Shown here in pieces: positions 1 through 11,928 of a stretch of DNA of 64,000 nt. Source of the stretch: Zanthoxylum bungeanum (lineage: Eukaryota; Streptophyta; Magnoliopsida; Sapindales; Rutaceae); assembly GCA_019454045.1 (NCBI GenBank), contig SKCR01029088.1, positions 1 to 64,000 on the forward strand, given 5' to 3'. Both the position numbers and the translations under genes were made by a program. The stretch's first letter is position 1. Each line of letters begins with the position of its first letter. The notes beneath the pieces were generated by a model. It had not been told where the DNA came from and made no database searches. It saw only the letters and a program-made list of their open reading frames with translations.

Positions 1-2
1 AC

Positions 3-623
3 CCTCAGACAAACGGACAAGTTGAATTACCGAATAGGGAAATTAAACAAATTTTAGAAAAAATGGTTAACCCAAATCGCAAAGATTTGTCTCTCCGACT
101 AACTGATGCACTCTGGGCATATGGAACAACTTTCAAAACGTCTTTGGGAATGACCCCTTATCGTCTAGTTTATGGAAAACCTTGTCATTTGCCTGTAGAA
201 CTTGAGCATAAAGCATTTTGGGGTATTAAAATATTTAATTCAAACCTTCAAAATGTTGGTCATGAATGTAAATTGCAACTAAATGAACTTGAAGAGTTAA
301 GGAATGATTCATATGAGAATACAAAAATTCTTAAAGCTAAAACTAAAGCCTTTCATGATAGTCGAATTTCACGAAAAATATTTGAAGTTGGTCAAAAGGT
401 TTTGCTTTATAATTCTCGTCTTCATTTATTTCCTGGAAAGTTAAAATCCAAATGGAATGGCCCATTTATTGTGAAACATGTTTATCCTTATGGGGTAATT
501 GACATTGAGAATCCTAGGTATGGTGATATATTTAAAGTAAATGGACAGCGTCTGAAACCTTTTTTGGAGTGCTCAAAATTTCAAGAAACTTTTTTCCTGT
601 CAGACCCAGTATACCTTGATTGA
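3..623 (+). CDS. Ty3/gypsy polyprotein, integrase C-terminal end (partial)
   Basis: This is the carboxyl end of a gypsy pol polyprotein, open from the window edge to a TGA at 621-623, so the true start lies upstream. The first residues visible (PQTNGQVE) are the end of the integrase catalytic core. They are followed by the typical blocks [30 protein letters not shown] and [14 protein letters not shown], then a basic C-terminal domain ([26 protein letters not shown]). This wording is characteristic of the Athila/Tat branch. Integrase joins the element's cDNA to the host chromosome in the nucleus. The frame has no stop or frameshift over 207 codons, so this element is younger or better preserved than the copia sequences inserted next to it. 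Confidence 0.9.
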   Translation, partial: PQTNGQVELPNREIKQILEKMVNPNRKDLSLRLTDALWAYGTTFKTSLGMTPYRLVYGKPCHLPVELEHKAFWGIKIFNSNLQNVGHECKLQLNELEELRNDSYENTKILKAKTKAFHDSRISRKIFEVGQKVLLYNSRLHLFPGKLKSKWNGPFIVKHVYPYGVIDIENPRYGDIFKVNGQRLKPFLECSKFQETFFLSDPVYLD

Positions 624-922
624 TGTAGTTTCTTTCATGTTCTGTTTAAAATTTCTGTAATTTCCATTTTTCTTAGTTTTGCAGCGTTCTTGTTCTTTTA
701 TTGTATCTCACACCCCGGTAAAGCAACGGATAACGGTACCCCGTGACTCAAAGTTGGTTATTTCAGTTTCCTAAAAATACTGATACCCTACAAACTAAGG
801 CATGGAAGAAACTCTCGCAAACCTCCACAAATATTTTCCTACACTTCCTCAAAATGCTCTGGCAAAAATTTACAAAGCCTGCATAGAAAGAATGAGAATT
901 TTAATGATTCATAGTGACATTC
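624..922 (+). other. Gypsy 3' flank, no recognised gene
   Basis: About 300 bases between the gypsy pol stop and the start of copia homology. A short reading frame opens at 802 (MEETLANLHKYFPTLPQNA) but reads across the copia junction near 923, and I do not recognise it. It is probably untranslated 3' sequence of the gypsy element. Confidence 0.4.
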
Positions 923-1707
923 ATGGTATTTACCTACTTGTCATGGAATCAAATTATCTAAGGAGCAATGTCCATATACTCTTTCAGATAGAGAGCGTAT
1001 GAGTAAGATCCATTATGCTTCAGCAATATGATCGATCATGTACGCCATGCTATGTACAAGACCTGATGTCTCTTATGCTCTTAGCATAACGAGCAGGTAT
1101 CAGGCAAATCCTGGTGAGCAACACTGGACAACTATCAAAATAGTCTTCAAGTATCTGAGAAGAACTAAGGATGTGTTCTTGACATACGAAGAATGTTCTG
1201 AGATGAAAGTCATTGGTTACTGTGATGTGAGCTCTTAAACCGATAGGGATGACAACAGATCACAAACAGGATATCTGTTTACTTTGAATGACGAAGCTGT
1301 CAGTTGGAAAAGCTCAAAGCAGTCAACTACAACGGACTCCACCACTAAAGCTGAGTATATTACAGCATCTGAGGCAGCTAAAGAATCAGTCTGGATAAAG
1401 AAGTTCATCATGGAGCTGGAAGTGCTTCCCGCGATAAAGAATGGCGTCATGATTTACTGTGACAACACGTATGCCATTGCTCAATAAAAGGAACCAAGGT
1501 CCCACCAGAAATCCAAGCATGTACTTAGGCAATTTCAGCTCATCATGGAGATTGTTTAGAGAAAAGAAGTTATTATAGATAAAATACCCACAGAAGATAA
1601 TCTTGCAGATTCTCTGACTAAAGGGCTGACTCAACAAAAGCATGATAGGCACACCCATGAGTATGCTGTCTAGATTCATACTAGTTGGCTATAGTGCAAG
1701 TGGGAGT
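923..1707 (+). pseudogene. Copia RT/RNase H tail, left copy of array A
   Basis: Decayed end of a copia pol. Homology to 8120-8909 starts at the shared words for 'TYLSSNQII' and continues through RNase H. Readable blocks are YAMLCTRPDVSYALS (1038-), FKYLRRTKDVFLTYEE, SWKSSKQSTTTDSTTKAEY and YCDNTYAIAQ. In-frame stops occur at 1236-1238 (between YCDVSS and TDRDD) and at 1485-1487. RNase H removes the RNA strand during reverse transcription. The copy ends at a polypurine tract (AAGTGGGAG, 1698-1706) directly before the LTR at 1708. Confidence 0.85.
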
Positions 1708-3599
1708 TGTTAGAGATATGCCTTATACCCAACTTGTGGATGGGCTATATGTAAATGTATTTGCAATATTTTCATTAATTAATATAATGGCAATCTTTAT
1801 TATACGTATCTTACATAAATTAAATGAATCATCAAACACTGTAATAAAGCCCTTGGAGTAATAAGATGATGGCTTCCACACCTTATGAGAATCATTACTC
1901 TCAAACGTTCCTAGTCATAGTTTTGTGAATAATATGGGCGTTCACAAAGCGAAGAGACTAACATGATGATATGATCCGCCAATAAGTGGGGTAGCCGATC
2001 TCATAGGCTACTAGCGGAGATCCGTCCGCTTGGTGTATCACATGGATGCATGAGTTGCTCATGTCCATCAAACTAACCGTCGAAAGTTTTCACATGGAGT
2101 GTTTATCCCATGTGTCTGTGAGAACTTTCATGTATCGATTGTATGACTAGTCCTTAGACTTCAGGTCTTTACAATCTTATGTGTGGATCAAATGACTTTG
2201 ACATTCTCCTTCCCCGGTTCAAAAGATCCGGTCATAAAGGTATGATTGGGTCATTTGTTGAAACACATGAAGTTTGTAAAGATACAACAGAGAATCACCA
2301 CTCTCTCGGATAATATTTTCTTATAAGAGTAGTATTCCAGTTCGCGGGTTGATATGTGTGATCAGTGCTTGAGACTGTGGCCGTAGCAGAAGAATCATGT
2401 GAGATTCTTGGGTTAGCACGATTCATGACACTATCAAAATCATACCTTTGACTATATGGGTAGACATTTTCCATACCCTAGGTCAAACGGTGGGTATACA
2501 GTGAGGCGAGAGACCGTATCATATGTAAATCGCATACAGAATGGGTATATATCTTTCCTTCTCATTTGGGGCCTTGGCATGTTGCTAGATATCAACCTTG
2601 GTCATTGAAATCGAATGACCATCTGATCAGAGGATAATTTATGTTCGATTAAATTATCACGATTCATTTCAAGTCCAACTTGAGGGGAACCCAAAAGGTC
2701 ACACACAACAAAGTCGAAATCAATGGTTAACAATGCACAGTATAAATTTAACAGCATATATTATTACTGTAGGAATTGTTCATAAATGGTTCAATGTGTT
2801 TAATTATTGAATAGATCATTTATGAGGTTCCATAGTGGCTTAGGGATTGGTGAATGACGATAGGGGCACTTTGAGAATTTGAATTTAAAAAAATGAATAG
2901 TAACGTGAATAGTAAAAAAAATTTATTTGTTATTTGTTTTTGAATTCCAATTCGGCCCAAACTCTTATTAGGGTTTTATAATCTCATTAAACCACTAAAT
3001 TAAGATCCAATGGCTAAGATTAAATTAGCATTTATCCCACATCGGATTCTTAATTAATTTTGTTGTCTTTGGAGTACCTATATAAACCCAAAGAATTCTT
3101 CATAAATTTTTGCACCAAACCTTTCATATCTTTGGTTTATATAAGTGAGCAACTCTAAAGTTTAAGAGTAAGCCACCGATTTTGAGTATCCTTAAATCTA
3201 ATTGACTAGAGGAACCTCTAGTTAAAAGTTTTGAGGTATTTGCCTTGGCTAGCACCAATGGCAAAATACCTGTGCACTCAAGGCATAGTCTAGCCATTGA
3301 GTTTTGGCGTTGGTGTTTGCACCTTTGGAGGCCACACACTTGGGTGGCTCTTTGGAACATGGAAGAGCTTGTTGATTTCGAGAAAAGCTTATAGATTGGA
3401 GGGAGGACTGGATGAGTCTTCGGTTCAAGTAAGTCTTTTTCTTTCTTTATTTTAATTATGATTTTTTTATGCTTAGAAGATATAGTAACATTCCTAGGCT
3501 TGTAGAATAATAAAAAAAAATAGGTCTTTGTCAAAGGGATAGTGGCATCATAATTTGATTTATTTAATATTCCGTTGCGCACTCGCGGCCGCTTCCCCA
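1708..3599 (+). repeat. LTR A1 of copia family A (internal LTR of the array)
   Basis: About 1892 bp. It starts TGTTAGAGATATG right after a polypurine tract and ends ...GCGGCCGCTTCCCCA right before a tRNA-Met type primer site. It aligns along its length with 8910-10865 (TGTTAGGGATATG...GCGGCCGCTTCCCAAC) and with the inverted copy at 22628-23946. A TATA box (CTATATAAACC) lies at 3078-3088, placing U3 at about 1.37 kb. The last bases have lost the terminal AACA seen in the inverted copy. Confidence 0.9.
3078..3088 (+). promoter_or_regulatory. TATA box of LTR A1
   Basis: CTATATAAACC is conserved in the three family A LTRs (3078, about 10293, and inverted at about 23191), followed by AT-rich and then CT-rich sequence. 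It is the likely core promoter of the element. Confidence 0.6.
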
Positions 3600-3614
3600 G
3601 TGGGTATCAGCGCG
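3600..3614 (+). promoter_or_regulatory. Primer binding site, initiator tRNA-Met type
   Basis: GTGGGTATCAGCGCG resembles the plant copia primer site TGGTATCAGAGC with an extra G and a substitution. The inverted copy of the same family has GTGGTATCAGCGC (reverse strand of about 22614-22627). It marks the end of the 5' LTR and the start of the internal region. Confidence 0.7.
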
Positions 3615-4977
3615 CCATTGTTGTTTTGATAAGTTCTCTCTCATTTGAACTCGAAATTGGGTTTGTAAAAGTTCGTTGGAAAGCTAACACCCTGAACTTA
3701 CTTTTAGGCACAAGTTTTGCATGATTTGGTTAAGATTTGAATTGTGAAATTGCATTTAAAGTTCACGCATCTGTAAAATAGTATGAATAGTAAATTTATT
3801 TGATTAACATAAAATGCAATATCATAATTAATATTAATTAAAGTTATTTAATGCCTAAAATAATTCCAACATATTAAAACTCATATGCTTGATGATTCTA
3901 TGTATGATTAGAATTGGCATGATTATTTTAGGGTGCAAGCATCTAGAGACTTTCTAAGGAAATAGAGAGTGTATTTCTTATCCCTTAGCTAAGTAATTAT
4001 TCGTGATGAACTTAGAGATTTATTACATTTAAGGCTAATAAATATAAATCACTTGTTTATAATAAAAGACATTATAAAAGATACAATGGGGTGGGACCAA
4101 GGGGTTAATAAAACTTTCCAAACTAAAGTTAATTTAACCAAAGGTATTACTAGAGTTAGATAATGATTTGGTGTCTTCCTTCACTCACTACCTTTTTATA
4201 GCCAAAAGGAAAAGCTGTGAAGACATCTAGATAATCATTTACTCAAAGCTTACCTTAAAGCATATTTAAAGTGTTGGACTAATTTGGAGGATCTATTGTT
4301 TATTCCTGTCACCAAGGCAATAAGAGCCTAAGAGGTAAGGGTATTTAAGAGAGTTCGCTCCACCCTCCCTCTGGGGAATTTTCAATGGAGGAATCCATTT
4401 GACAGTTATTCACTTAAACTTGCTAAAATCCTCAATAATAATTTAAGTCTAAAATTTGCCTCCCACTGTAAAGTATAGACCCAAATGGCTTAAACCGTAT
4501 TGGTAGGACTAGGCTTTACCAGACTGGCCAATACAAATTTTTCCATAAATCATACTATTGACAATGGTTTGACTTTTCTGAGTCATAAGACGTAGCGACC
4601 CTTAGGCGTGGTCTTATAACTTAGTGGCAAAGATTGGGTGTCCACAAGTACTAGCATAAGCTATGGAATGTTTGATTGCCCAACCCAATGATCAAGGAAT
4701 TGTGATTTATATCATAAATTGGTTGGGAACCTACCTAATTATCGTATTTTATAACGACCGGCCCTAGTCGGAGTTGTGAAATGATGATAATGGGATCTTT
4801 GCCACAAGAAATCCATCATATTGGGGTTGATGCGATTTGCTTAAATTTTAAAACAATTGAGTGGGAGCAACTTCATAATATTAAAAGCCCATGTTATTAT
4901 GAAACATTAATGGAAACATATTCCTAATTTTAACATTCTCTCTTAACAGTGGGTTAAAATATTTCACAAACATTCAA
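3615..4977 (+). other. Untranslated leader of copia family A
   Basis: About 1.36 kb between primer site and gag ATG with no long reading frame. The inverted element carries the same leader at about 21250-22613, so it is a family feature and not an insertion. Small-indel differences between the two copies are numerous. Confidence 0.7.
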
Positions 4978-5760
4978 ATGGCAAATAGAATATCACTCGT
5001 TCCATCCTTGATGAGCATAAGCTCAAAGGGGACAACTACAATGACTGGTTTAGAAACCTTAAAATTGTCTTACGACAAGAAAAGATTTTTTATGTTCTTG
5101 AAAGACCATTTCCCCCTGAACCCGCATAAGATGCTGACCAAAATACATTTGATGCTTGGAAGAAACCCGTCGATGATGATGAGCAAGCAATTTGCATAAT
5201 GCTTGGCTCCATGTCGGACGAACTTGAGAAAGCTCATGAAGATATGGATGCTCAAACCATCATCTTTCACTTGAAGGAGTTGTATGCAACTTCCGTTCAT
5301 ACCGTGAGATTCCAAGTGTCATGTGCCTTATTCCAAACAAGGTATAAGGAAGGATCTGTTAGTGGACATGTGCTTAAGATGATTGGCCACATTGAAAAAT
5401 TGGCCAACCTCGGGTTCATCATGGATCATGAGATAGGTCACGATCTAATTCTTCAGTCCTTACCAAAAGACTTCTCTAACTTTATTATGCAGTTTCATCT
5501 GTCTAATAAAGAAGCTACTTTAGCAGAATTGCACAATATGATAAAGCAAGCAGAGAATGACTTGAAACCGGAGCTTAAAACCTCCGTCATGCTTACGGGT
5601 ACGGACCTGAAGCCACGAGGCCCAAAGAAAAATAAGGGCAAGGCCAAGGCTCCAGATCACCTAAAGCCCAATGGTAAGGTGGAGAAGAAAAAGGGAAATG
5701 GGAAATGTTTCTTTGTGGAAAGAAGGGTCATTGGAAGAAAAACTGCAGATCCTTGAAAGC
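4978..5760 (+). pseudogene. Copia gag, family A (frameshifted)
   Basis: Gag forms the virus-like particle. The start MANRISL at 4978 matches the better-preserved inverted copy (MANRLSLRSILDEHKLKEDN, 21246-). A frameshift near 5005 throws the reading off until about 5199, after which MLGSMSDELEKAHEDMDAQT to NKEATLAELHNMIKQAEND reads cleanly. The basic tail (GPKKNKGKAKAP) leads to the CCHC zinc knuckle. The knuckle (CFF-C-GKKGHWKKN-C) is itself split by loss of one T near 5711, so no single frame encodes it. Confidence 0.85.
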
Positions 5761-6115
5761 CAAGGAAGCTAAGGAAGCCCAAGAGGCCAAGAAGCCCAAT
5801 GCTTCAGGTATGTTGTATATGATTGAACTATATTCTCAAAACTCTGAACCTTCTACTTGGGTGCTTGACACCGGTTGTGGGACTCACTTGTGTAACAATG
5901 TGCAGGGCCTGAGAAACAGTAGGAGACTCTGTCATGGGGAGGTTGACTTACGCATGGGTAATGGAGCAAAACTGGCTGCATTGTGCGTGGGGACTTATTC
6001 ATTAGTTTTTGCCGAATGGTTTAGTTTTAGACTTAGAAGATTGTGTTTATGTACCTTCTCTAGTAAAGAACATCATTTCAATTTCTTCTTTGTAATAAAG
6101 GCTTTTCATGCCTAA
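5705..6115 (+). pseudogene. Copia zinc knuckle and aspartic protease region, family A
   Basis: This frame resumes inside the zinc knuckle (CGKKGHWKKNC), passes an AKEA-rich linker and reaches the protease active-site block STWVLDTGCGTHLCNN, where DTG is the catalytic triad of an aspartic protease that cuts the polyprotein. A frameshift near 6005 breaks the frame after GTYSLVF. The inverted copy keeps this part open (19831-20544), which shows the break here is secondary. Confidence 0.8.
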
Positions 6116-6171
6116 TAAGTTGTAATGAATGTTCTATTTATTTCAATGAAATAAAATATGGAGATGGTATT

Positions 6172-7384
6172 TTGAATAATGGTATCTATGTCTTACAAAC
6201 TAACAAAGAATGTTCAACCTCTAATATATACAACGTTAACTCGAATAATCTCAATGAATCACTTCTATGGCACAGTCGCTTAGGTCATATCAATGAAACA
6301 AGATTAACTAAGCTACATAAGGATGGGTATTTCAGACCCTTCAAATATGAACCTTATGGAACTTGTGAGTCTTGTTTACTTGGTAAAATGACCAAATTAC
6401 CCTTCAAAGGTAAAGGACAGCGTGCAGCGGAGACATTAGAACTCATACACTCTGATGTATGCGGACCAATGTCAGTCACCGCTAGAGGTGGATTCTCCTA
6501 CTTCATTACCTTTATCGATGATCACTCGCGATATGGGTATGTGTACCTTATGCGGTACAAATCTGAAGCCTTTGAGAAATTCAAAGACTTCAAAGCTGAA
6601 GTAGAAAACCAGCTTAATAAAAGTATTAAGTCACTAAGGTCTGACTGAGGTGGTGAATACTTAAGCGACGAATTTCAAGATTACTTGAGAGAAAATGGCA
6701 TTGTTTTCCAGTGGACTCCTCCGGGAACTCCACAGCATAATGGGGTCTCCGAAAGGAGAAATCGGACATTATTAGATATGGTCTGATCAATGATGCCAGA
6801 CACGGATCTACCTCTTTCATTTTGGGGTCTTGCTTTAGAAATGCAACACTACTACTAAAAACAAGTTCCTTCCAAGACTGTTAGTCAAACACCATATGAG
6901 TTATGGTCTGGGAAACGTCCTAGTCTTAGTTATCTAAGAGTTTGGGGATGTGACGCATATGTTAAACACACAAACTAACAAATTGGATGATAGGGCAGTT
7001 AAATGTAAGTTTGTAGGATATGCCTTGAACTCAAAAGCATACGTGTTCTACGTCCCAAATGAACAAAGAACATTTGTCTCACGAAATGCTAAATTTCTAA
7101 AGAATGAATCCCTTCTCAAGAAATATAGTGGGAGTAGACTTGACCTCGATAAGGTACGAGAAGAACAAACTAACATAGAACTAAACCCCAAGCCCCTCAA
7201 AAGAGCAGCGACGAAACAACCACAAGGTTATGAACTTAGAAGGTCTGGTAGGGAAAGATATGAGCCTGAAAGATATGGTTTCCATATTGATAAGGAACAT
7301 GATCAGGTCATTGATAATGACGATCCCACCAGTTATGACGAAGCAATTGTGACATTGATTCAGTCAAGTGGCTTGAGGCCATGA
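6172..7384 (+). pseudogene. Copia integrase, family A (stops and frameshifts)
   Basis: The N-terminal zinc site reads LLWHSRLGHIN...GTCESCLLGKM (HHCC). The catalytic core begins LIHSDVCGPMSV and FITFIDDHSRYG, with the two aspartates of the DDE triad. The frame is stopped by TGA at 6646-6648, where the inverted copy has CGA (RSDRGGEY). Beyond the stop come WTPPGTPQHNGVSERRNRT and, after more frame changes, the C-terminal part KFVGYALNSKAYVFYVPNEQ to a stop at 7382-7384. Not functional as it stands. Confidence 0.85.
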
Positions 7385-8110
7385 AATTTGAAATAGACTC
7401 TATGCATCAGAATCAAGTCTGAGACTTGGTGGATGCACCTGAAGGGATAAAACCCATAGGCTGCAGTGGATTTACAAGCGTAAAACTGATGCAGAAGGCA
7501 ACATCCAAACCTATAAGGCTAGGTTGGTGGCGAAAGGTTATAGACAAATCCAAGGAATTGACTATATGAAACCTTCTCGCCTGTTGCAATGATAAAGTCC
7601 ATTCAAATTTTACTGGCACTAGCTGCACACTTTGATTATGAGATTTGGCAGATGGATGTCAAAATAGCTTTCCTTAATGGGAACCTCGTAGAGGAAGTCT
7701 ATATGACACAACCTGAGGGGTTTGCATCTAAGGATGATCATAATAATTATGCAAGCTTAAACGATCCATTTATGGACTCAAGCAAGCCTCCAGAAGTTGG
7801 AATATACGATTTGATGAGACAATCAAAGAATTTGACTTCATAAAAAGTGTAGACGAGCCTTGTGTTTACAGGAAAATAGTGGGAGTGATGTTGTATTGCT
7901 TGTATTATATGTCGATGACATATTAATCATCGGGAATGAAATTCCAATGATGCAAGCCACCAAGCAATGTTATCTCAGAATTTCTCCATGAAAGATTTAG
8001 GAGAAGCAGCCTTACATCCTCGGCATTAAGATCTACCGTAATAGATCTAAGAGGTTGTTAAGACTTTCTCAATCTACATACATAGATAGGTTTTGAAAAG
8101 ATTCAAAATG
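7381..8110 (+). pseudogene. Copia reverse transcriptase, family A (frameshifted)
   Basis: It copies element RNA into cDNA. Visible blocks: [12 protein letters not shown] (7430-), [10 protein letters not shown] (7510-), [15 protein letters not shown] (about 7645-7690, with the first catalytic aspartate), and LVLYVDDILI (about 7896-7925), the catalytic YVDD motif, which is intact here. At least three frameshifts separate these blocks (near 7465, 7565 and 7740), so no continuous enzyme can be made. Confidence 0.85.
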
Positions 8111-8169
8111 GAAGATTCCAAAAGAGGTAATTTACCTACTTGTCATCGAATCAAATTATCTAAGGAGCA

Positions 8170-8878
8170 ATGTCCACATACTCCTTCAAGATAGAGCGTA
8201 TGAGTAGGATCCCTTATGCTTCAGCAATAGGATCAATCATATACGTCATGCTATGTACAAGACCTGATGTCTCTTATGCTCTTAGCATAACGAGCAGGTA
8301 TCAGGCAAATTCTGGTGAGCAACACTGGGCAGCTGTCAAAACAATCCTCAAGTATCTGAGAAGAACTAAGGATGTGTTATTGACATACAGAGATTGTTCT
8401 GAGATGAAAGTCATTGGTTACTGTGATGCGAGCTTTCAGACCGATAGGGATGACAGCAGATCACAAACAGAATATCTGTTTACTTTGAATGGCGGAGCTG
8501 TCAGTTGGAAAAGCTCAAAGCAGTCAACTACAGCAGACTCCACCACTGAAGCCGTGTATATTGCAGCATCTGAGGTAGCTAAAGAAGCAGTCTGGATAAA
8601 GAAGTTCATCACGGAGCTAGAAGTGCTTCCCGCGATAAAAAATGGCGTCACGATGTACTGTGACAACACGGGTGTCATTGCTCAATCAAATGAACCAAGG
8701 TCCCACCAGAAATCCAAGCATGTACTCAGGCGATTTCATCTCATCAGAGAGATTGTTGAGAGAAAAGAAGTTATTATAGATAAAATACCCATATAAGATA
8801 ATCTTGCAGATTCTCTGACTAAAGGGCTGACTCAACAAAAACATGATAGGCACACCCAAGAGTATGGTGTCTAGATTC
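8170..8878 (+). pseudogene. Copia RNase H, family A
   Basis: An open frame of 208 codons from 8170: IPYASAIGSIIYVMLCTRP, ILKYLRRTKDVLLTY, GYCDASFQTDRDDSR, WKSSKQSTTADSTTEA and YCDNTGVIAQ carry the RNase H fold and its acidic residues. The conserved ADSTTEAEY block reads TEAVY here. TAA at 8794-8796 precedes the last block DNLADSLTKGL, so the enzyme lacks its C-terminal tail. It joins the polypurine tract at 8899. Confidence 0.85.
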
Positions 8879-8898
8879 ATACTAGTTGGCTATAGTGC

Positions 8899-8908
8899 AA
8901 GTGGGAGA
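8899..8908 (+). promoter_or_regulatory. Polypurine tract of family A
   Basis: AAGTGGGAGA one base before the TG of the 3' LTR. It primes plus-strand DNA synthesis. The same block occurs at 1698-1706 before LTR A1. Confidence 0.8.
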
Positions 8909-8909
8909 T

Positions 8910-10865
8910 TGTTAGGGATATGTCCTATACCCAACTTGTGGATGGGCTATATGTACATGTATTTGTAATATTTTCATTAATTAATAAAATGACAATCTTT
9001 ATTATACGTGTCTTACATAAATTATATGAATCATCAACATTGTAATAAAGCCCTTGGAGTAATAAGATGATGGCTTCCACGCCTTATGAGAATCATTACT
9101 CTCAAACGTTCCTGTCATAGTTTTGTGAATAATCTGGGCGTTCACAAAGCCGAGAGACTAGCATGATGATATGATCCGCCCTTAAGTGGGGTAGCCGATC
9201 TCATAGGCTACTAGTGGAGATCTGTCCACTTGGTGTATCACATGGATGCATGAGTTGCTCGTGTCCATCGAACTGACCGCAGAAAGTTTTCACATGGAGT
9301 GTTTATCCAATGTGTCTGTGAGAACTTTCATGTATCGATTGTATGACTAGTCCTTAGACTTGAGGTCTTTACAATCTTATGTGTGGATCAAATGACTTTG
9401 ACATTCTCCTTCCCCATTTCAAGAGATCGGGTCATAAGGGTATGATTGGGTCATTTGTTGAAACACATGAAGTTTGTAAAGATATAACAGAGAATCGCCA
9501 CTCTCTCGGATAATATTTTCTTATAAGAGTAGTATTCCAGTTCGCGGGTTAATATGTGTGATCAGTGCTTGAGACTGTGGCCGCAACGGAAGAATCATGT
9601 GAGATTCTTGCGTTAGCACGATTCATGACATTATCAACATCATACATTTGACTATATGGGTAGACACTTTCCATACCCTAGGTCAAACGGTGAGGATACA
9701 TTAAGGCGAGGGACCGTATCATATGTAAATCGCATACAGAATGGGTATATATCTTTCCTTCTCATTTGGGGGCATTGTTGGCATGTTGCTAGATGTCAAC
9801 CTTGGTCATTGAAATCGAACGACCATCTGATCGGAGGATAATTTATGTTCGATTAAATTATCACGATTCATTTCATGTCCAACTTGAGGGGAACCTAAAA
9901 GGTCACACACAACAAAGTCGAAATCAATGGTTAACAGTGCAAGTATAAATTTAACAGCATATATGATTGCTGTAGGAATTGTTCATAAATGGTTCAATGT
10001 TTAATTATTGAACAGATCATTTATGAGGTTCCATAGTGGCTTAGGGATTGGTGAATGATGATAGGGGCACTTTGGGGATTGTAATAAATAAATAAATAAA
10101 TAAAACGTGAATAATAATGTGAATAGTAATGTGAATAGTAATTTGTTATATTTGTTTTGAATTCCAATTCGGCCCAAACTCTTATTAGGGTTTTATAATC
10201 TCATTAAACCACTAAAATAATATCCAATGGATACGATTAAATTAGCATTTATCCCGCATCGGATTCTTAATTAATTTTTTTCTTTTGAGCACCTATATAA
10301 ACCCAAATAATTCTTCACAAATGTTTGCACCAAACCTTTCATATCTTGGGTTTATATAATTGAGCAACTTTAAAGTTTAAGAGTAAGCCATTGATTTTGA
10401 GGATCCTTAAGTCTAATTGACTAGAGGAACCTCGAGTTAAAAGTTTTGTGGTATTTGCCTAGGCTAGCACCAAGGGCAAAATACCTGTGCACTCAAGGCG
10501 TAGTCTTGCTTTTGAGTTTTGGCTTTGGTGTTTGCACCTTTGGAGGCCACACACTTGGGTGGCTCTTTGGAACGTGGAAGAGTTTGCTGAGTTCGAGAAA
10601 AGCTTGTAGATTGGAGGGAGGACTGGAGGAGTCTTTGGTTCAAGTAAGTCTTTTTCTTTCTTTATTTTAATTAGAGTTCTTATGATAGTTAGCATTTTAT
10701 GGTTTATGTTCTTTGCATGTTCTATGAGTTTTTATGCTTAGAATATATAGTAACATGCCTAGGCTTGTAGAATAATCAAAACAAATGGGTCTTGGGCAAA
10801 GGGATAGCAGCATCATAATTTGATTTATTTAATTTTCCGCTGCGCACTCGCGGCCGCTTCCCAAC
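8910..10865 (+). repeat. LTR A2 of copia family A (right LTR of the array)
   Basis: About 1956 bp from TGTTAGGGATATG to GCGGCCGCTTCCCAAC, with TATATAA at 10294-10300. It aligns with LTR A1 over its whole length. One difference is a (AAAT)n-type run at about 10083-10104. The right border at about 10865 is set by comparison with the inverted copy, in which AACA is followed by the primer site. Confidence 0.9.
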
Positions 10866-11272
10866 GGCATCCTAGTGGATATGTTCATTGTGAAATTCTC
10901 AGATTACACACATAATTTCATAAAGAAAGACAACCATACAGTCTCGGGAATCTGACTTTAAAATACCCTGTTTCCCAATTTATAAGAAAATTAGATGAGA
11001 AGCCTATCCCTGACCCATAGAGGGCGTTCAAGATATGAGCCACAATCACAACTACCAGTATATATTATTGCATTGATTTCCTTTACTTTAAATTAATGTT
11101 TTCCTTTACTTTTTGCCGACAGTATCCAGCCTTTTTTATCACGATCTATTTTCATAATAATTGTCATTTTGCATATATTAGTGCGCATCTATCACTCACC
11201 ATTTTCAGGATCTATAAATTCATCTCGTCACTTCTCTCTTTTCAACACATCTAGCTAATGGAGATAGCATAA
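10866..11272 (+). other. Upstream region of the LOG-like copy
   Basis: About 400 bases with no gene. TATAAAT at 11213-11219 lies 54 bases before the first ATG of the LOG-like frame, followed by a pyrimidine-rich stretch (CTTCTCTCTTTTC) that resembles a plant transcription start region. In AT-rich DNA this could be chance. Confidence 0.3.
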
Positions 11273-11928
11273 ATGGAGACAACTTCAAAATGACGATTAC
11301 TAATATCTGTGTATTTTGTGGAACTAGCTCTGGAACTAAACCAGAATTTTTTAGGAGTAGGAGAATTGGGTAGAGTTATGGCAAACAGAAATATGCACTT
11401 AGTATATGGCAGTGGCAATCTTGGATTGATGGGGTGTATTTCAAAAGCTGTACAAGAACATGGGAGTCAAGTTTTAGGGATCATCCCAAAACCTTTACAG
11501 AAAGCCACATCATCGGAAAATCAAATGGAGAAGAATGTATTGTCCCAGGTATGTCTGAAAGACTCACTGAAATGATCAATCATGCTGATGCTTTCATTGC
11601 TTTACCAGGTGGGCACGAAACGTTGGAAGAAATATTCACTGTTGCGTCATTGGACAAACTTGAATATTCACCAAAAACCTATTGGGTTTTTAATGTTAAT
11701 GGATTTTTCTATTTTCTTTTTGTGTTTCTTGAAGATGCCAAAAGAAATGGGTTTATTTCAAAACCGGTAAGAGATATCTTCCTAACTGCACGAACATCTG
11801 ATGATTTAATTGACCAACTCTTAGCTTATGAACCAAAAATCGACCAAACTCTTTCCAAGTTGAACTGGTCTGGTAATGATCGTGGCAAAATGCGCAAAGT
11901 AAACCTGGACCTTAATTGTAATCTTTAG
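11273..11928 (+). pseudogene. LOG-like cytokinin riboside 5'-monophosphate phosphoribohydrolase, intronless frameshifted copy
   Basis: LOG enzymes release active cytokinin base from its nucleotide in the cytosol. Homologous blocks appear in order in three frames. Frame 1 from 11273 reads METTSKMTITNICVFCGTSS. Frame 2 from about 11352 reads MANRNMHLVYGSGNLGLMG then QVLGIIPKPL. Frame 3 from about 11500 to the TAG at 11926-11928 reads MSERLTEM, HADAFIALPGG, TLEEIF, NVNGFF and AKRNGFISKPVRDIF. The family motif PGGxGTxxE is PGGHETLEE here, replacing the invariant second glycine by Glu. Two frameshifts (a T run near 11347-11352 and near 11495) break it. Total span equals a normal LOG of about 215 residues with no introns, whereas plant LOG genes normally have several, so a retrocopy is likely. 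It lies within 70 bases of a gypsy 3' signature (11990-). Confidence 0.85.

Larger units (their letters stand above)
923..10865 (+). mobile_element. Ty1/copia tandem array, family A (pol tail - LTR - gag/pol - LTR)
   Basis: Order on the + strand: reverse transcriptase/RNase H tail (923-1707), complete LTR (1708-3599), tRNA-Met primer site, leader, gag, protease, integrase, reverse transcriptase, RNase H, polypurine tract, complete LTR (8910-10865). The tail at 923-1707 is homologous to 8120-8909, so the first LTR is shared between a left-truncated copy and a full-length copy. The coding frames are broken by frameshifts and stops, so the element is not autonomous. The two LTRs are about 1.9 kb each and clearly similar along their length with scattered substitutions and small indels. 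Confidence 0.9.
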
